The translations under genes were made by a program, and so were the position numbers. A model generated the notes under the pieces. It made no database searches, was not told the origin of the DNA, and worked only from the letters and a program-made list of their open reading frames with translations. From Mesorhizobium opportunistum WSM2075 (GTDB lineage: Bacteria; Pseudomonadota; Alphaproteobacteria; Rhizobiales; Rhizobiaceae), in the NCBI RefSeq assembly GCF_000176035.2, contig NC_015675.1, forward strand, positions 2,608,001 to 2,672,000: DNA of 64,000 bases. Reading direction: 5' to 3'. Shown piece by piece: positions 35,489 to 45,035 of the stretch (position 1 is the first letter of the stretch; each line of letters starts with the position of its first letter).

Positions 35489-35932
35489 TTAGCGGCTTAC
35501 CAGGCGATCGATCACCGGTTGCAGCCGTTCAGGTGTGATCGGCTTGGTCACAATCGCATCGATGATACTCGAAAAGCCCAGGCTCTCCGCGGTGCCATTA
35601 TTGGTCGAAAGCAGGATCACGGGAGGGAACGATTTCCCCGACGCGCGCCGCAACGTTTCGATGCCGGACATCAGATTGTCGCAGTCCTTGTTGTCGGGGC
35701 CGCCGTCCAGCACGATCGCGCCGGGGACCAGCAAGCGCAAGGTCCGCGCCGCCATGTCGGGTGATTCCGAGATTGGTCGGAGCCCGGAGCGCTCGACAAT
35801 CTTCGACACCACCACGCGATTGATCGGCGATTTTCCGACGACCAGTACCTTCGAGGGATCGTGGATCGTCTCGCTGTTTGAACCTCGGGTCCCCGGATTC
35901 AGATGTCTTCCGGTCTCGCCCTCACGATTCAC
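35489..35932 (-). CDS. Receiver-like protein with degenerate acidic pocket
   Basis: 147 residues; from about residue 28 it folds like a CheY receiver: KVLVVGKSPINRVVVSKIV, GAIVLDGGPDNKD, PVILLSTNN and AIVTKPITPERL. The candidate phospho-acceptor Asp (VLD), the Thr/Ser (LLST) and the Lys (TKP) are present, but the paired acidic residues normally ending strand 1 are replaced by Gly-Lys (VVGK). So phosphorylation may be lost or altered. No output domain or kinase is adjacent. The true start may be later than 35932. Confidence 0.7.
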   Translation of the reverse strand: MNREGETGRHLNPGTRGSNSETIHDPSKVLVVGKSPINRVVVSKIVERSGLRPISESPDMAARTLRLLVPGAIVLDGGPDNKDCDNLMSGIETLRRASGKSFPPVILLSTNNGTAESLGFSSIIDAIVTKPITPERLQPVIDRLVSR

Positions 35933-36121
35933 AGGGCACCCAAGTCGGCCAAGAAGCTCGCTCCCGTTTCAATGCAGAGTTGAAATCCGAGCGACAATTG
36001 GCGTGAGATCGCCCCCGTGTCAAGTTGAAATAAAAGGCTCCCGAGAGCACCTCGTACGACAGTGGAGTCAAGCAACAGTACTGTACTGCCCTGTCCACTG
36101 CTTGGCCGCATGAAAATAAAA

Positions 36122-36150
36122 TTCACCTGCGCATATGCTGCGCAGGTGAA
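36122..36150 (-). terminator. Intrinsic terminator after the aceA-associated small gene
   Basis: A 12-bp stem, TTCACCTGCGCA and TGCGCAGGTGAA, loop five bases, followed on the minus strand by TTTTATTTTC. This is a good rho-independent terminator for the aceA transcript including the small gene. Confidence 0.9.
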
Positions 36151-36171
36151 GGGCCGGTTGCAACGATTTCC

Positions 36172-36209
36172 GGTCAGCCCCAGTTCGATCAGCCCCGGTT
36201 CGGTCAGCC
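36172..36209. repeat. 15-bp tandem repeat at the small gene's stop
   Basis: Two and a half copies of a 15-bp unit: GGTCAGCCCCAGTTC, GATCAGCCCCGGTTC and GGTCAGCC. On the minus strand each copy begins with TGA in the frame of the upstream small gene, so the unit duplicates its stop codon. Confidence 0.8.
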
Positions 36210-36446
36210 ATGGCTCTGCTGCGTGACGATCACCGGGATCAGCAGATCGCCCCAATTGCCGTCGCCGCCATGGTGTCTGGCCGAACGCACGAGTTCCACC
36301 GAGACCCCCGCCTCGACCGCCTTCATCACCGACTGGTTCAGCCTGTGCAGGTCGTTGGCCAGCATGCGGATCGTCGCCTGCTGGTCGACGCTCATCGTGG
36401 TGGACTGCTCTTCCGCCCGTTCCTTGACGCGGCTTATCGATGCCAT
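36204..36446 (-). CDS. Small conserved-looking protein downstream of aceA
   Basis: 80 residues starting MASISRVKERAEEQSTTMSV. The first half is helical and charged (QQATIRMLANDLHRLNQSVM), and the end is rich in His, Gly and hydrophobics (ARHHGGDGNWGDLLIPVIV). It lies 63 bp after isocitrate lyase on the same strand and is closed by its own terminator, so it is probably cotranscribed. I do not recognise a family; a regulatory or chaperone role for the glyoxylate shunt would be speculation. Confidence 0.7.
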   Translation of the reverse strand: MASISRVKERAEEQSTTMSVDQQATIRMLANDLHRLNQSVMKAVEAGVSVELVRSARHHGGDGNWGDLLIPVIVTQQSHG

Positions 36447-36509
36447 TGGTCTTCTCCTGTGTCCGAAGCCCTGTCGGGCGTTTCCTCTGTTGGTCGTCTT
36501 TTCGTGGAC

Positions 36510-37799
<1,290 letters not shown>

Positions 37800-37866
37800 G
37801 GGATACTCCGAAGGATTGCTGCGCTATGGCCGGTGGCCAGTCATTGGCCATCTGGAATGTGACTGA

Positions 37867-38017
37867 ATTTACATTGCGGCGCGGAATGAGCCAGATAAAT
37901 CCACACATATGCCGGGATATAAGGGAAAACTTGTGTTGTGTTTGACAGAGGGCCGCTGTAAATCTGTCATTATTGTAAAGAAATCGGCAGCGTGATTGCC
38001 GTGGAAATTGTGTAAAT
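37867..38017. promoter_or_regulatory. Divergent aceA/regulator control region with four TGTAAA boxes
   Basis: The heptamer TGTAAAT/G occurs at 37957-37963, 37974-37980 and 38011-38017 on the plus strand, and as ATTTACA at 37867-37873 on the other. TTGACA at 37942-37947 could be a -35 box for the regulator gene. The boxes are candidates for binding by the divergently encoded regulator; RamB of Corynebacterium binds a different but also A/T-rich site, so this is inference. Confidence 0.5.
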
Positions 38018-38035
38018 TCCTGTCAAGGATAGCCG

Positions 38036-39484
38036 ATGGCTGACCAGAAGATATTCGCCGGGCCGCGCATCCGCCGCATCCGCAACGCCAAGGGCCTGAC
38101 CCAGACGGCGATGGCCGAGGGGCTCGGCATCTCGCCGTCCTATCTCAACCTGATCGAGCGCAACCAGCGGCCGCTGACGGTGCAGCTGATCCTGAAACTG
38201 GCGTCCGTCTATAAGGTCGATCCGCATGAGCTGCAGGGCGAGGCAAGGGGGTCTGTCGCTGCCTTGAAGGAAGTGTTCACCGATCCGCTGCTGGTCGGCG
38301 AGTTGCCTGGAGATCAGGAACTGATCGAGCTTGCGGAGGCGGCGCCCAATGCGTCCGCCGCGGTGATAAAGCTGTTTCGCGCCTATCGCGAGCAGGCCGA
38401 GCGGCTGTCCGATCTCAACGAGCTTCTCGCCCACGAGGGGCGGGCGACGGCGCTTTCCGGCGCCCGCCTGCCGATCGACGAGGTGCACGAGACCTTCGAG
38501 CGACGGCCGAACCATTTTTCGGCACTCGAGGAGGAAGCCGAGGCTTTTACGTCAGTGCTCGATCCCGGCGACGACCTGTTCGGCGCGCTGAAAGCCTGGC
38601 TGAAGCGCGAATACGGCATCGTCGTCAAGGTGCTGCCGGTTGCCACCATGCCGAACTGGCGCCGCCGTTACGATCGCCACTCGCAGCGGCTGTTCCTGTC
38701 GGAGCGGCTGTCGCCGTTCGACCAGCTGCGCGAAGTGGCGATGGAAGCCTGCCTGATCCGCATGACGGTCGCGGTCGCCGGCGAGATCCAGGCGCTCAAG
38801 CTGAGCACGGACGAAGCCCGTCGTCTCGCCCGCTTCGAACTCGGCCGCTATGCGGCGCATGCGCTGATGATGCCCTATCAGGCCTTCTACGCCGCCGCCG
38901 TTCGCGCCCGCTACGACATCGATGTCCTGCGTTCGCGCTTCGGCGTCTCCTTCGAGCAGGCGGCGAACCGGCTGACCATGCTGCAGCGGTCGGGCGCCCC
39001 GGGGGTGCCCTTCTTCATGCTGGAGGTCGACAATGCCGGCAACCGCTTCCGCAAGGCCGGCAGCCAGGGTTTTCCGCACAGCCGCTTCGGCGGCGGCTGC
39101 CCCAAGCTGCCCGTGCATGTTGCCTTCTCCCAGCCCGGCCAGGTCTTCGTCGAAGCGGTGGAAATGCCCGACGGCGCCGAGTTCCTGTGCATCGCCCGCA
39201 CGCTGGAAGGGCCGCAGGGCGCGTTCTCCGAACGACCGCGCCGCACCGCGATTCTGCTCGGCTGCGACATCGGCTTTCGCGACGACATCGTCTATGGCGC
39301 GGCACTGCCCGGCGCGGCGTCCGCCGGAAAGTCCGGACCAGGTGCCATTGCGGCGACGCCGGTCGGGCCCGCCTGCCGGCTTTGCGAACGCGTCGGCTGC
39401 CTGGCGCGTGCCGAGCCGCCGGTGACGCGTCCGCTCGGCCTCGACGAGATGGTAACCGGCCTGAGCGCCTTCGATTTCCAGTAA
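38036..39484 (+). CDS. RamB/ScfR-type XRE regulator of short-chain acyl metabolism
   Basis: 482 residues. An N-terminal XRE helix-turn-helix (GLTQTAMAEGLGISPSYLNL, about residues 18-38) is followed by an IrrE/DUF955-like middle in which the HEXXH metalloprotease motif is degenerate (FELGRYAAHALMMPY) and a C-terminal DUF2083-like domain ending with a Cys motif, CRLCERVGCLARAEPP. Relatives sense acyl-CoA and control isocitrate lyase and propionate or acetate genes. Divergence from aceA strongly supports control of the glyoxylate shunt. Its own promoter lies in the shared region. Confidence 0.88.
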   Translation: MADQKIFAGPRIRRIRNAKGLTQTAMAEGLGISPSYLNLIERNQRPLTVQLILKLASVYKVDPHELQGEARGSVAALKEVFTDPLLVGELPGDQELIELAEAAPNASAAVIKLFRAYREQAERLSDLNELLAHEGRATALSGARLPIDEVHETFERRPNHFSALEEEAEAFTSVLDPGDDLFGALKAWLKREYGIVVKVLPVATMPNWRRRYDRHSQRLFLSERLSPFDQLREVAMEACLIRMTVAVAGEIQALKLSTDEARRLARFELGRYAAHALMMPYQAFYAAAVRARYDIDVLRSRFGVSFEQAANRLTMLQRSGAPGVPFFMLEVDNAGNRFRKAGSQGFPHSRFGGGCPKLPVHVAFSQPGQVFVEAVEMPDGAEFLCIARTLEGPQGAFSERPRRTAILLGCDIGFRDDIVYGAALPGAASAGKSGPGAIAATPVGPACRLCERVGCLARAEPPVTRPLGLDEMVTGLSAFDFQ

Positions 39485-39620
39485 CGCTGCAGCAAAGGTG
39501 CCACAATCGTCGCCGGTGTCTGGATCACCCGCGGCTCAAGTCTTTGCGCTACGCGAACAGAGCAGTTTTTTGTCGTCCCTTGCGCATCGTCCCGTCCACA
39601 AAAGCTCGACAGTCGCGCCC

Positions 39621-40574
39621 ATGACAGACGCAGCATCATCGCCCGGCCTTGTTAACCCGACAGCCTCGCCACGCGAGGAACGCGTCGGCATGCTTTTGGT
39701 CTTCCTGTCGGCGCTGATGTGGAGCTTCGGCGGCACCATCGCCCGCTTCATCACCGTCGGCGACAGCTGGACAGTCATCTTCTGGCGCTCCGTCTGGGCC
39801 GCCGCCTTCCTGCTCTCCTTCATGGCCTGGCGTGACGGCTGGCGCGGCATGCTGAGATCGTTTCGCGACATGGGCCTGCCCGGTCTCGCCGTGGGGTTCT
39901 GCTTCGCCATCGCGTCGACATCCTTCGTCGTGGCACTCGCCTACACGACTGTTGCCAACATCCTCTTGATGCAGGCCGGCGTTCCGCTTCTGGCGGCGCT
40001 GTTTGCCTGGGTGCTGTTTCGCGAACGGGTGACTGTGGTGACCTGGGTGGCGATCGCCGCCGTCATCACCGGCGTTGCCATAATGGTGTCGGAATCGCTC
40101 GATGGCGCCGTTTCGCCCATGGGGGACGGGCTGGCGCTGCTGATCGCATTCATGTTCTCGATCGCAACCGTCATCACAAGGCGGTTCTCCAGCGTGCGCA
40201 TGACGCCTGCGACCTGTCTCGGCACGATCCTAGCTGCGGGCTTGGCGGCGTCGCAGGCGTCGACCTTCGCGGTGTCGGCCAGCGACATGGGCTTCCTCTT
40301 CGCCTTCGGCGTCGTCAATCTCGGCATTGGCCTCGCTTTCTTCGCCACCGGCGCGCGCCTGGTCCCGGCGGCCATCGCGGCGCTGCTCGGCACGTTCGAG
40401 CCGATTCTCGGACCGATATGGGTCTGGCTCATCCATTCCGAGGTGCCGTCCGGGCGCACCATCATCGGCGGCGCGGTGGTGGTCACGGCGCTGCTTGTCC
40501 ATATCGGGTTAGAGTTCAAGCGCCAGGCACGGCCGCAGCGGGCAGGCGTCACCGGGGTGCCGTCGCCTAATTGA
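39621..40574 (+). CDS. DMT-superfamily transporter (EamA)
   Basis: ATG 39621 (MTDAASSPGLVNPTASP) gives 317 residues with ten predicted membrane segments in two EamA repeats; LMWSFGGTIARF and FWRSVWAAAFLLSFM open the first, and the second includes FEPILGPIWVWLI. It probably exports or exchanges small metabolites. It lies upstream of the polyamine importer but 324 bp away, so it is likely a separate unit. Confidence 0.88.
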   Translation: MTDAASSPGLVNPTASPREERVGMLLVFLSALMWSFGGTIARFITVGDSWTVIFWRSVWAAAFLLSFMAWRDGWRGMLRSFRDMGLPGLAVGFCFAIASTSFVVALAYTTVANILLMQAGVPLLAALFAWVLFRERVTVVTWVAIAAVITGVAIMVSESLDGAVSPMGDGLALLIAFMFSIATVITRRFSSVRMTPATCLGTILAAGLAASQASTFAVSASDMGFLFAFGVVNLGIGLAFFATGARLVPAAIAALLGTFEPILGPIWVWLIHSEVPSGRTIIGGAVVVTALLVHIGLEFKRQARPQRAGVTGVPSPN

Positions 40575-40898
40575 TGCCGGCCCGAAGCTTTGCCATTGAC
40601 AACGTCGCTGCCGCCCGGGCAGGCTGGGAATACGGCAACAACAAGACAGGCGTATCTTGCCAAGTCTCCCCGGCGGCCCGATCGAGACCGGACCACATTC
40701 CTGTATTTCTGTCCGCGCGGCGGCGAAAGCTTCTGACGGCGCCGTAATTCCTTCCAGTCCAGGACAGCCGGACGGCCGCAGGCGGCGCGCCGATTGGTGC
40801 TTGTTGTCCCCTGGAAAGCTCAATACCCTGACGAAAATGCCCGGCCGCGCGCATGCCGCGACCAGCCGGCGACGGAACACTCACCAAAGGAGAATAGC
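40575..40898. other. Non-coding gap upstream of potF
   Basis: Should contain the potFGHI promoter. TTGACA occurs at 40596-40601 but I see no well-spaced -10 box. A short palindrome CTGCC-GCCCG-GGCAG follows it at about 40608-40622. No RNA gene recognised. Confidence 0.45.
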
Positions 40899-41996
40899 AT
40901 GATCCGCAAAGCGCTCTGGCTTTCGGCGACCTCGGTATTTCTGACCCTCTTCACCGCCGGCGGTCACGCCGCGGACCGCGTAGTCAACGTCTTCAACTGG
41001 TCGGACTACATCGACAGTTCGATCATCGACGACTTCACCAAGAAGACCGGCATCAAGGTGGTTTACGACACCTTCGATTCCAACGAGATCCTGGAAACCA
41101 AGCTGCTCGCTGGCGGCAGCGGCTACGACGTCGTCGTGCCGAGCGGCAATTTCCTGGCCCGCCAGATCCAGGCCGGTGTGTTCCAGAAGCTCGACAAGTC
41201 GAAGCTGCCGAACATCTCCAACATGTGGGACACGGTTTCGGAGCGCACCGCCAAATACGACCCCGGCAACGAATACTCGGTCAATTACATGTGGGGCACC
41301 GTCGGCATCGGCTACAACATCAAGAAAGTGCAGGCGGCACTCGGCACCGACAAGATCGACAGCTGGGATACGTTCTTCAATCCGGACAGCCTCGCCAAGT
41401 TGAAGGACTGCGGCGTCTATGTGCTGGATTCACCAGCCGACATCATTCCAGCGGCGCTGAAATATCTCGGTCTGGACCCGAACAGCACCTCGCCCGACGA
41501 CATCGCCAAGGCCGAGGACGCGCTGATGAAAGTGCGGCCCTTCATCAGGAAGTTCCATTCTTCCGAATACATCAACGCACTCGCCAATGGCGACATTTGC
41601 CTGGCGGTCGGCTGGTCGGGTGACGTATTCCAGGCACGCAACCGCGCGGTCGAGGCCAAGCAGGGCGTGGAAATCGGCTATTCGGTGCCGAAGGAAGGTG
41701 CCCAGATGTGGTTCGATCAGATGGCGATTCCGGCCGATGCGCCGCATACCGCCGAGGCACTCGAATTCATCAACTACATGATGACGCCGGAAGTGATCGC
41801 CAAATCGTCGAACTATGTGCTCTACGCAAACGGCAACAAGGCGTCGCAGCAATTCGTCGACAAGTCTCTTCTGGACGACCCGTCGGTCTATCCTGACGCG
41901 GCGACGTTGCAGAAGCTCTACACTGTCCAGCCGTACGATCCCAAGACCCAGCGCATCATCACGCGCAGCTGGACCAAGATCGTCACCGGCCAGTAA
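40899..41996 (+). CDS. potF: Polyamine ABC transporter periplasmic binding protein
   Basis: ATG 40899 follows AAAGGAGAATAGC. The 365-residue protein has a signal peptide (MIRKALWLSATSVFLTLFTA, cleaved after GGHA) and the PotF/PotD pattern NVFNWSDYID near the mature N-terminus, then VVPSGNFLARQIQAGVFQKL and WGTVGIGYN. It should bind putrescine or related polyamines in the periplasm. First gene of the potFGHI operon, with an intercistronic hairpin directly after it. Confidence 0.92.
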   Translation: MIRKALWLSATSVFLTLFTAGGHAADRVVNVFNWSDYIDSSIIDDFTKKTGIKVVYDTFDSNEILETKLLAGGSGYDVVVPSGNFLARQIQAGVFQKLDKSKLPNISNMWDTVSERTAKYDPGNEYSVNYMWGTVGIGYNIKKVQAALGTDKIDSWDTFFNPDSLAKLKDCGVYVLDSPADIIPAALKYLGLDPNSTSPDDIAKAEDALMKVRPFIRKFHSSEYINALANGDICLAVGWSGDVFQARNRAVEAKQGVEIGYSVPKEGAQMWFDQMAIPADAPHTAEALEFINYMMTPEVIAKSSNYVLYANGNKASQQFVDKSLLDDPSVYPDAATLQKLYTVQPYDPKTQRIITRSWTKIVTGQ

Positions 41997-42007
41997 GCAA
42001 TCCGACA

Positions 42008-42035
42008 CGACCCCGGCAGCCAACTGCCGGGGTCG
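42008..42035 (+). terminator. Intercistronic hairpin after potF
   Basis: A 12-bp GC-rich stem, CGACCCCGGCAG and CTGCCGGGGTCG, loop CCAA, followed by ATTTTCTTT. It has intrinsic-terminator form, but the next gene follows 37 bp later on the same strand. It probably lets some transcripts stop after potF or protects the potF 3' end, making binding protein in excess of the membrane complex. Confidence 0.8.
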
Positions 42036-42072
42036 ATTTTCTTTGGGGACTCAGGACAGACGGAGTGGGGAT

Positions 42073-43215
42073 ATGAAATCGCTTGGCAGCATCCGCAGGG
42101 ATTTCGCGCCATGGAACGACCCGAACGCCAAGCCATACATCCAATTCGAGAACGTCACCAAGAAGTTCGGTGACTTCACCGCCGTCAACAATCTGTCGCT
42201 GACCATATTCGAGCGCGAATTCTTCGCGCTGCTGGGCGCCTCCGGCTGTGGAAAGTCGACGCTGCTCAGGATGCTTGCCGGCTTCGAGGAACCGACGGCT
42301 GGCCGCATCCTGCTCGACGGCCAGGATTTGCGCGGCATTCCGCCCTATCGCCGGCCGGTCAACATGATGTTCCAATCCTATGCCCTGTTCCCGCATATGA
42401 CGGTGGAAAACAACATCGCCTTCGGCCTCAAGCAGGAAGGCATGGCCAAGCCCGATATCGAAAAGCGCGTCGCCGACATGCTGAAGCTGGTCAAGCTCGA
42501 GCAGTTCGCCAAGCGCAAGCCGCACCAGCTCTCCGGTGGCCAGCGCCAGCGCGTCGCCCTTGCCCGCTCTGTCGCCAAACGCCCGAAGGTGCTGCTGCTG
42601 GACGAGCCGCTCGGCGCGCTCGACAAGAAGCTGCGCGAGGAAACCCAGTTCGAACTGATGGACCTGCAGCAGGAACTCGGCCTCACCTTCGTCGTCGTCA
42701 CCCACGACCAGGAAGAGGCGATGACAATGGCCGATCGCATCGCCATCATGGACAAGGGCGAAGTCATGCAGGTTGCGACACCGGCGGAAGTCTATGAGGC
42801 TCCGGCATCGCGCTTCGTCGCCCATTTCGTCGGCAACGTGAACATGTTCGAGGGCAAGGTTGCCGAACAGTCAGCCAACACGACGCGCATCACCGGCCCA
42901 AGCGGAGCCCAGATCGTCGTCGAGAATGGTGGCGCGGCTGCAAAGGCCAATGCCGACATCGTCTTCGCCATCAGGCCGGAGAAGATCAGGGTCTCGTCGA
43001 AGAAGCCGGCAGATGCCGTCAACGCTCTGGAGGGCGAAGTCTACGACATCGCCTATCTCGGCGACATGACCGTCTATCACGTCAGGCTGGACGACGGGCA
43101 GATCATCAGGGCAAGCGCCTTGAACGCGGTGCGCGTGACCGAGGATCCGCTGACCTGGAACGACCGCGCCTGGGTGTCTTTCCGGCCCGACGCCGGCGTC
43201 GTGCTGGCGCGGTAG
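42073..43215 (+). CDS. potG: Polyamine ABC transporter ATP-binding protein
   Basis: ATG 42073 (MKSLGSIRRDFAPWND) gives 380 residues. Walker A is GASGCGKST, the signature LSGGQRQRVALARS, Walker B VLLLDEPLGALDKKL and the switch His is in VVTHDQEEAMTMADR. A C-terminal TOBE domain follows (about residues 280-380). It powers the PotH/PotI permease. GGAGTGGGG precedes the start. Confidence 0.94.
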   Translation: MKSLGSIRRDFAPWNDPNAKPYIQFENVTKKFGDFTAVNNLSLTIFEREFFALLGASGCGKSTLLRMLAGFEEPTAGRILLDGQDLRGIPPYRRPVNMMFQSYALFPHMTVENNIAFGLKQEGMAKPDIEKRVADMLKLVKLEQFAKRKPHQLSGGQRQRVALARSVAKRPKVLLLDEPLGALDKKLREETQFELMDLQQELGLTFVVVTHDQEEAMTMADRIAIMDKGEVMQVATPAEVYEAPASRFVAHFVGNVNMFEGKVAEQSANTTRITGPSGAQIVVENGGAAAKANADIVFAIRPEKIRVSSKKPADAVNALEGEVYDIAYLGDMTVYHVRLDDGQIIRASALNAVRVTEDPLTWNDRAWVSFRPDAGVVLAR

Positions 43216-43224
43216 GGGGCTGAT

Positions 43225-44193
43225 ATGTCCAACATCGCTGTCACCGACGCCGCCGTGCCATCGGTCGCCGACAAGCCGTTCCTGGCGCGGCTGGGCGCCG
43301 GCTTCGTCAACCGCCTCGTCATCATCGTCCCCTATCTCTGGCTGCTGTTCTTCTTCCTCGTCCCGTTCGTCATCGTCTTCAAGATTTCACTGTCGCAGAC
43401 GGCGATCGCCATGCCGCCCTACATGCCGGTGCTGGGCTTCAAGGACGGCGTGTCAGGCTTTTTCGCCGGGTTTCGCGATCTCAACTTCGACAACTATGTC
43501 TGGCTGACGCAGGATGCGCTCTATTTCAAAGCCTACGTCACCAGCCTGATCATCGCCGCCATTTCGACCGTGCTCACGCTGCTGGTCGGCTACCCCATCG
43601 CCTACGGCATGGCGCGCGCGCCGGCCACCATCCGCCCGACCTTGCTGATGCTGGTGATCCTGCCGTTCTGGACGTCGTTCCTGATCCGGGTCTACGCCTG
43701 GATCGGCATCCTGAAACCCGAGGGACTGCTCAACCAGCTGCTTTTGTCGCTGCACGTCATCAACCAGCCGCTGGTCATCCTCAACACCTACACGGCGATC
43801 TTCATCGGCATCGTCTATTCCTACCTGCCGTTCATGGTGCTGCCGCTCTATTCGTCTTTGGAAAAGATGGATTATTCGCTGATCGAGGCGGCCAAGGATC
43901 TCGGCTGCCCGCCGACCGCCGCTTTCTGGAAGATCACCTTCCCGCTATCCCTGCCGGGCGTCATTGCCGGTTGCCTTTTGGTATTCATCCCGGCCGTCGG
44001 CGAGTTCGTCATCCCCGACCTGCTCGGCGGTTCGCAGACGCTGATGATCGGCAAGACCTTGTGGAACGAGTTCTTCGCCAATCGTGACTGGCCGGTGTCT
44101 TCGGCCGTGGCCGTCATCCTCCTGCTTCTGCTGACCGTTCCGATCATGCTCTTCCAGCAGGCACAGGCGAAGGCGCAGGAGCAGGACAAATGA
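43225..44193 (+). CDS. potH: Polyamine ABC transporter permease
   Basis: 322 residues with six or more membrane segments; the first is LVIIVPYLWLLFFFLVPFVI. The cytoplasmic EAA loop reads LIEAAKDLGCPPTAAFWKIT with the expected Gly. It starts 9 bp after potG and overlaps the next gene by 4 bp (ATGA). Inner-membrane half of the channel, pairing with PotI. Confidence 0.93.
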   Translation: MSNIAVTDAAVPSVADKPFLARLGAGFVNRLVIIVPYLWLLFFFLVPFVIVFKISLSQTAIAMPPYMPVLGFKDGVSGFFAGFRDLNFDNYVWLTQDALYFKAYVTSLIIAAISTVLTLLVGYPIAYGMARAPATIRPTLLMLVILPFWTSFLIRVYAWIGILKPEGLLNQLLLSLHVINQPLVILNTYTAIFIGIVYSYLPFMVLPLYSSLEKMDYSLIEAAKDLGCPPTAAFWKITFPLSLPGVIAGCLLVFIPAVGEFVIPDLLGGSQTLMIGKTLWNEFFANRDWPVSSAVAVILLLLLTVPIMLFQQAQAKAQEQDK

Positions 44194-45008
44194 ACACCAC
44201 CTGGAGCCGCTTCAACGTCACCTCGATCGTGCTGGGCTTTGCCTTCCTGTACCTGCCGATCGTGCTGCTCATCGTCTTCTCCTTCAACGAGTCCAAGCTC
44301 GTCACCGTCTGGGGCGGCTTCTCGACCAGATGGTATGTGTCGCTGTTCCACAATCAGGGCCTGATGGACGCCACCTGGGTCACGGCGCGCGTCGGCGTCA
44401 TTTCGGCCACGGTGGCGACCGTGCTCGGCACGTTGGCGGCGCTCACCCTGACGCGTTACACCCGGTTCAGGGGCAGGGTGCTGTTTTCCGGCATGGTCTT
44501 CGCGCCGCTCGTCATGCCGGAAGTCATCACCGGCCTGTCGCTGCTGCTGCTCTTCGTTGCCGTCGGTCTCGATCGCGGCTTCCTGACCGTGACGCTCGCC
44601 CATATCACGCTGACCATGTGCTTCGTGGCGGTCGTCGTTCAGTCGCGTCTGGTTTCCTTCGACCGTTCGCTGGAGGAAGCGGCGATGGACCTTGGTGCAA
44701 CGCCGACGAAGACCTTTTTCCAGATCACGCTGCCGGTCATCATGCCGGCGATCGTGTCCGGCTGGATGCTGGCCTTTACGCTGTCGCTCGACGATCTGGT
44801 CATCGCCAGCTTCACCTCCGGGCCGGGCGCCACCACGCTGCCGATGAAGATCTACAGCCAGGTCCGTCTCGGCGTGACGCCGGAAATCAACGCCGCCTGC
44901 ACCATCCTGATCGCTGTGGTCGCGGTCGGCGTCATCATCGCCTCGATCGCCAACAAACGGCGTGAGGTGCAGCGCCAGCTGGATGAACAGGCCGCCCAGC
45001 GCGGTTAG
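44190..45008 (+). CDS. potI: Polyamine ABC transporter permease
   Basis: 272 residues beginning MNTTWSRFNVTSIVLGFAFL, with six membrane segments and the EAA loop LEEAAMDLGATPTKTFFQIT. It is translationally coupled to potH and ends the operon. The whole four-gene order F-G-H-I matches the Escherichia coli putrescine system. Confidence 0.93.
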   Translation: MNTTWSRFNVTSIVLGFAFLYLPIVLLIVFSFNESKLVTVWGGFSTRWYVSLFHNQGLMDATWVTARVGVISATVATVLGTLAALTLTRYTRFRGRVLFSGMVFAPLVMPEVITGLSLLLLFVAVGLDRGFLTVTLAHITLTMCFVAVVVQSRLVSFDRSLEEAAMDLGATPTKTFFQITLPVIMPAIVSGWMLAFTLSLDDLVIASFTSGPGATTLPMKIYSQVRLGVTPEINAACTILIAVVAVGVIIASIANKRREVQRQLDEQAAQRG

Positions 45009-45035
45009 CTGCGCGGTGGATGTTTCGGGTGGGGC

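Noticed and set aside
42008..42035. End of an independent potF transcription unit
   Set aside because: The hairpin resembles a terminator but potG follows 37 bp later without a visible promoter, so partial read-through in one operon is likelier.
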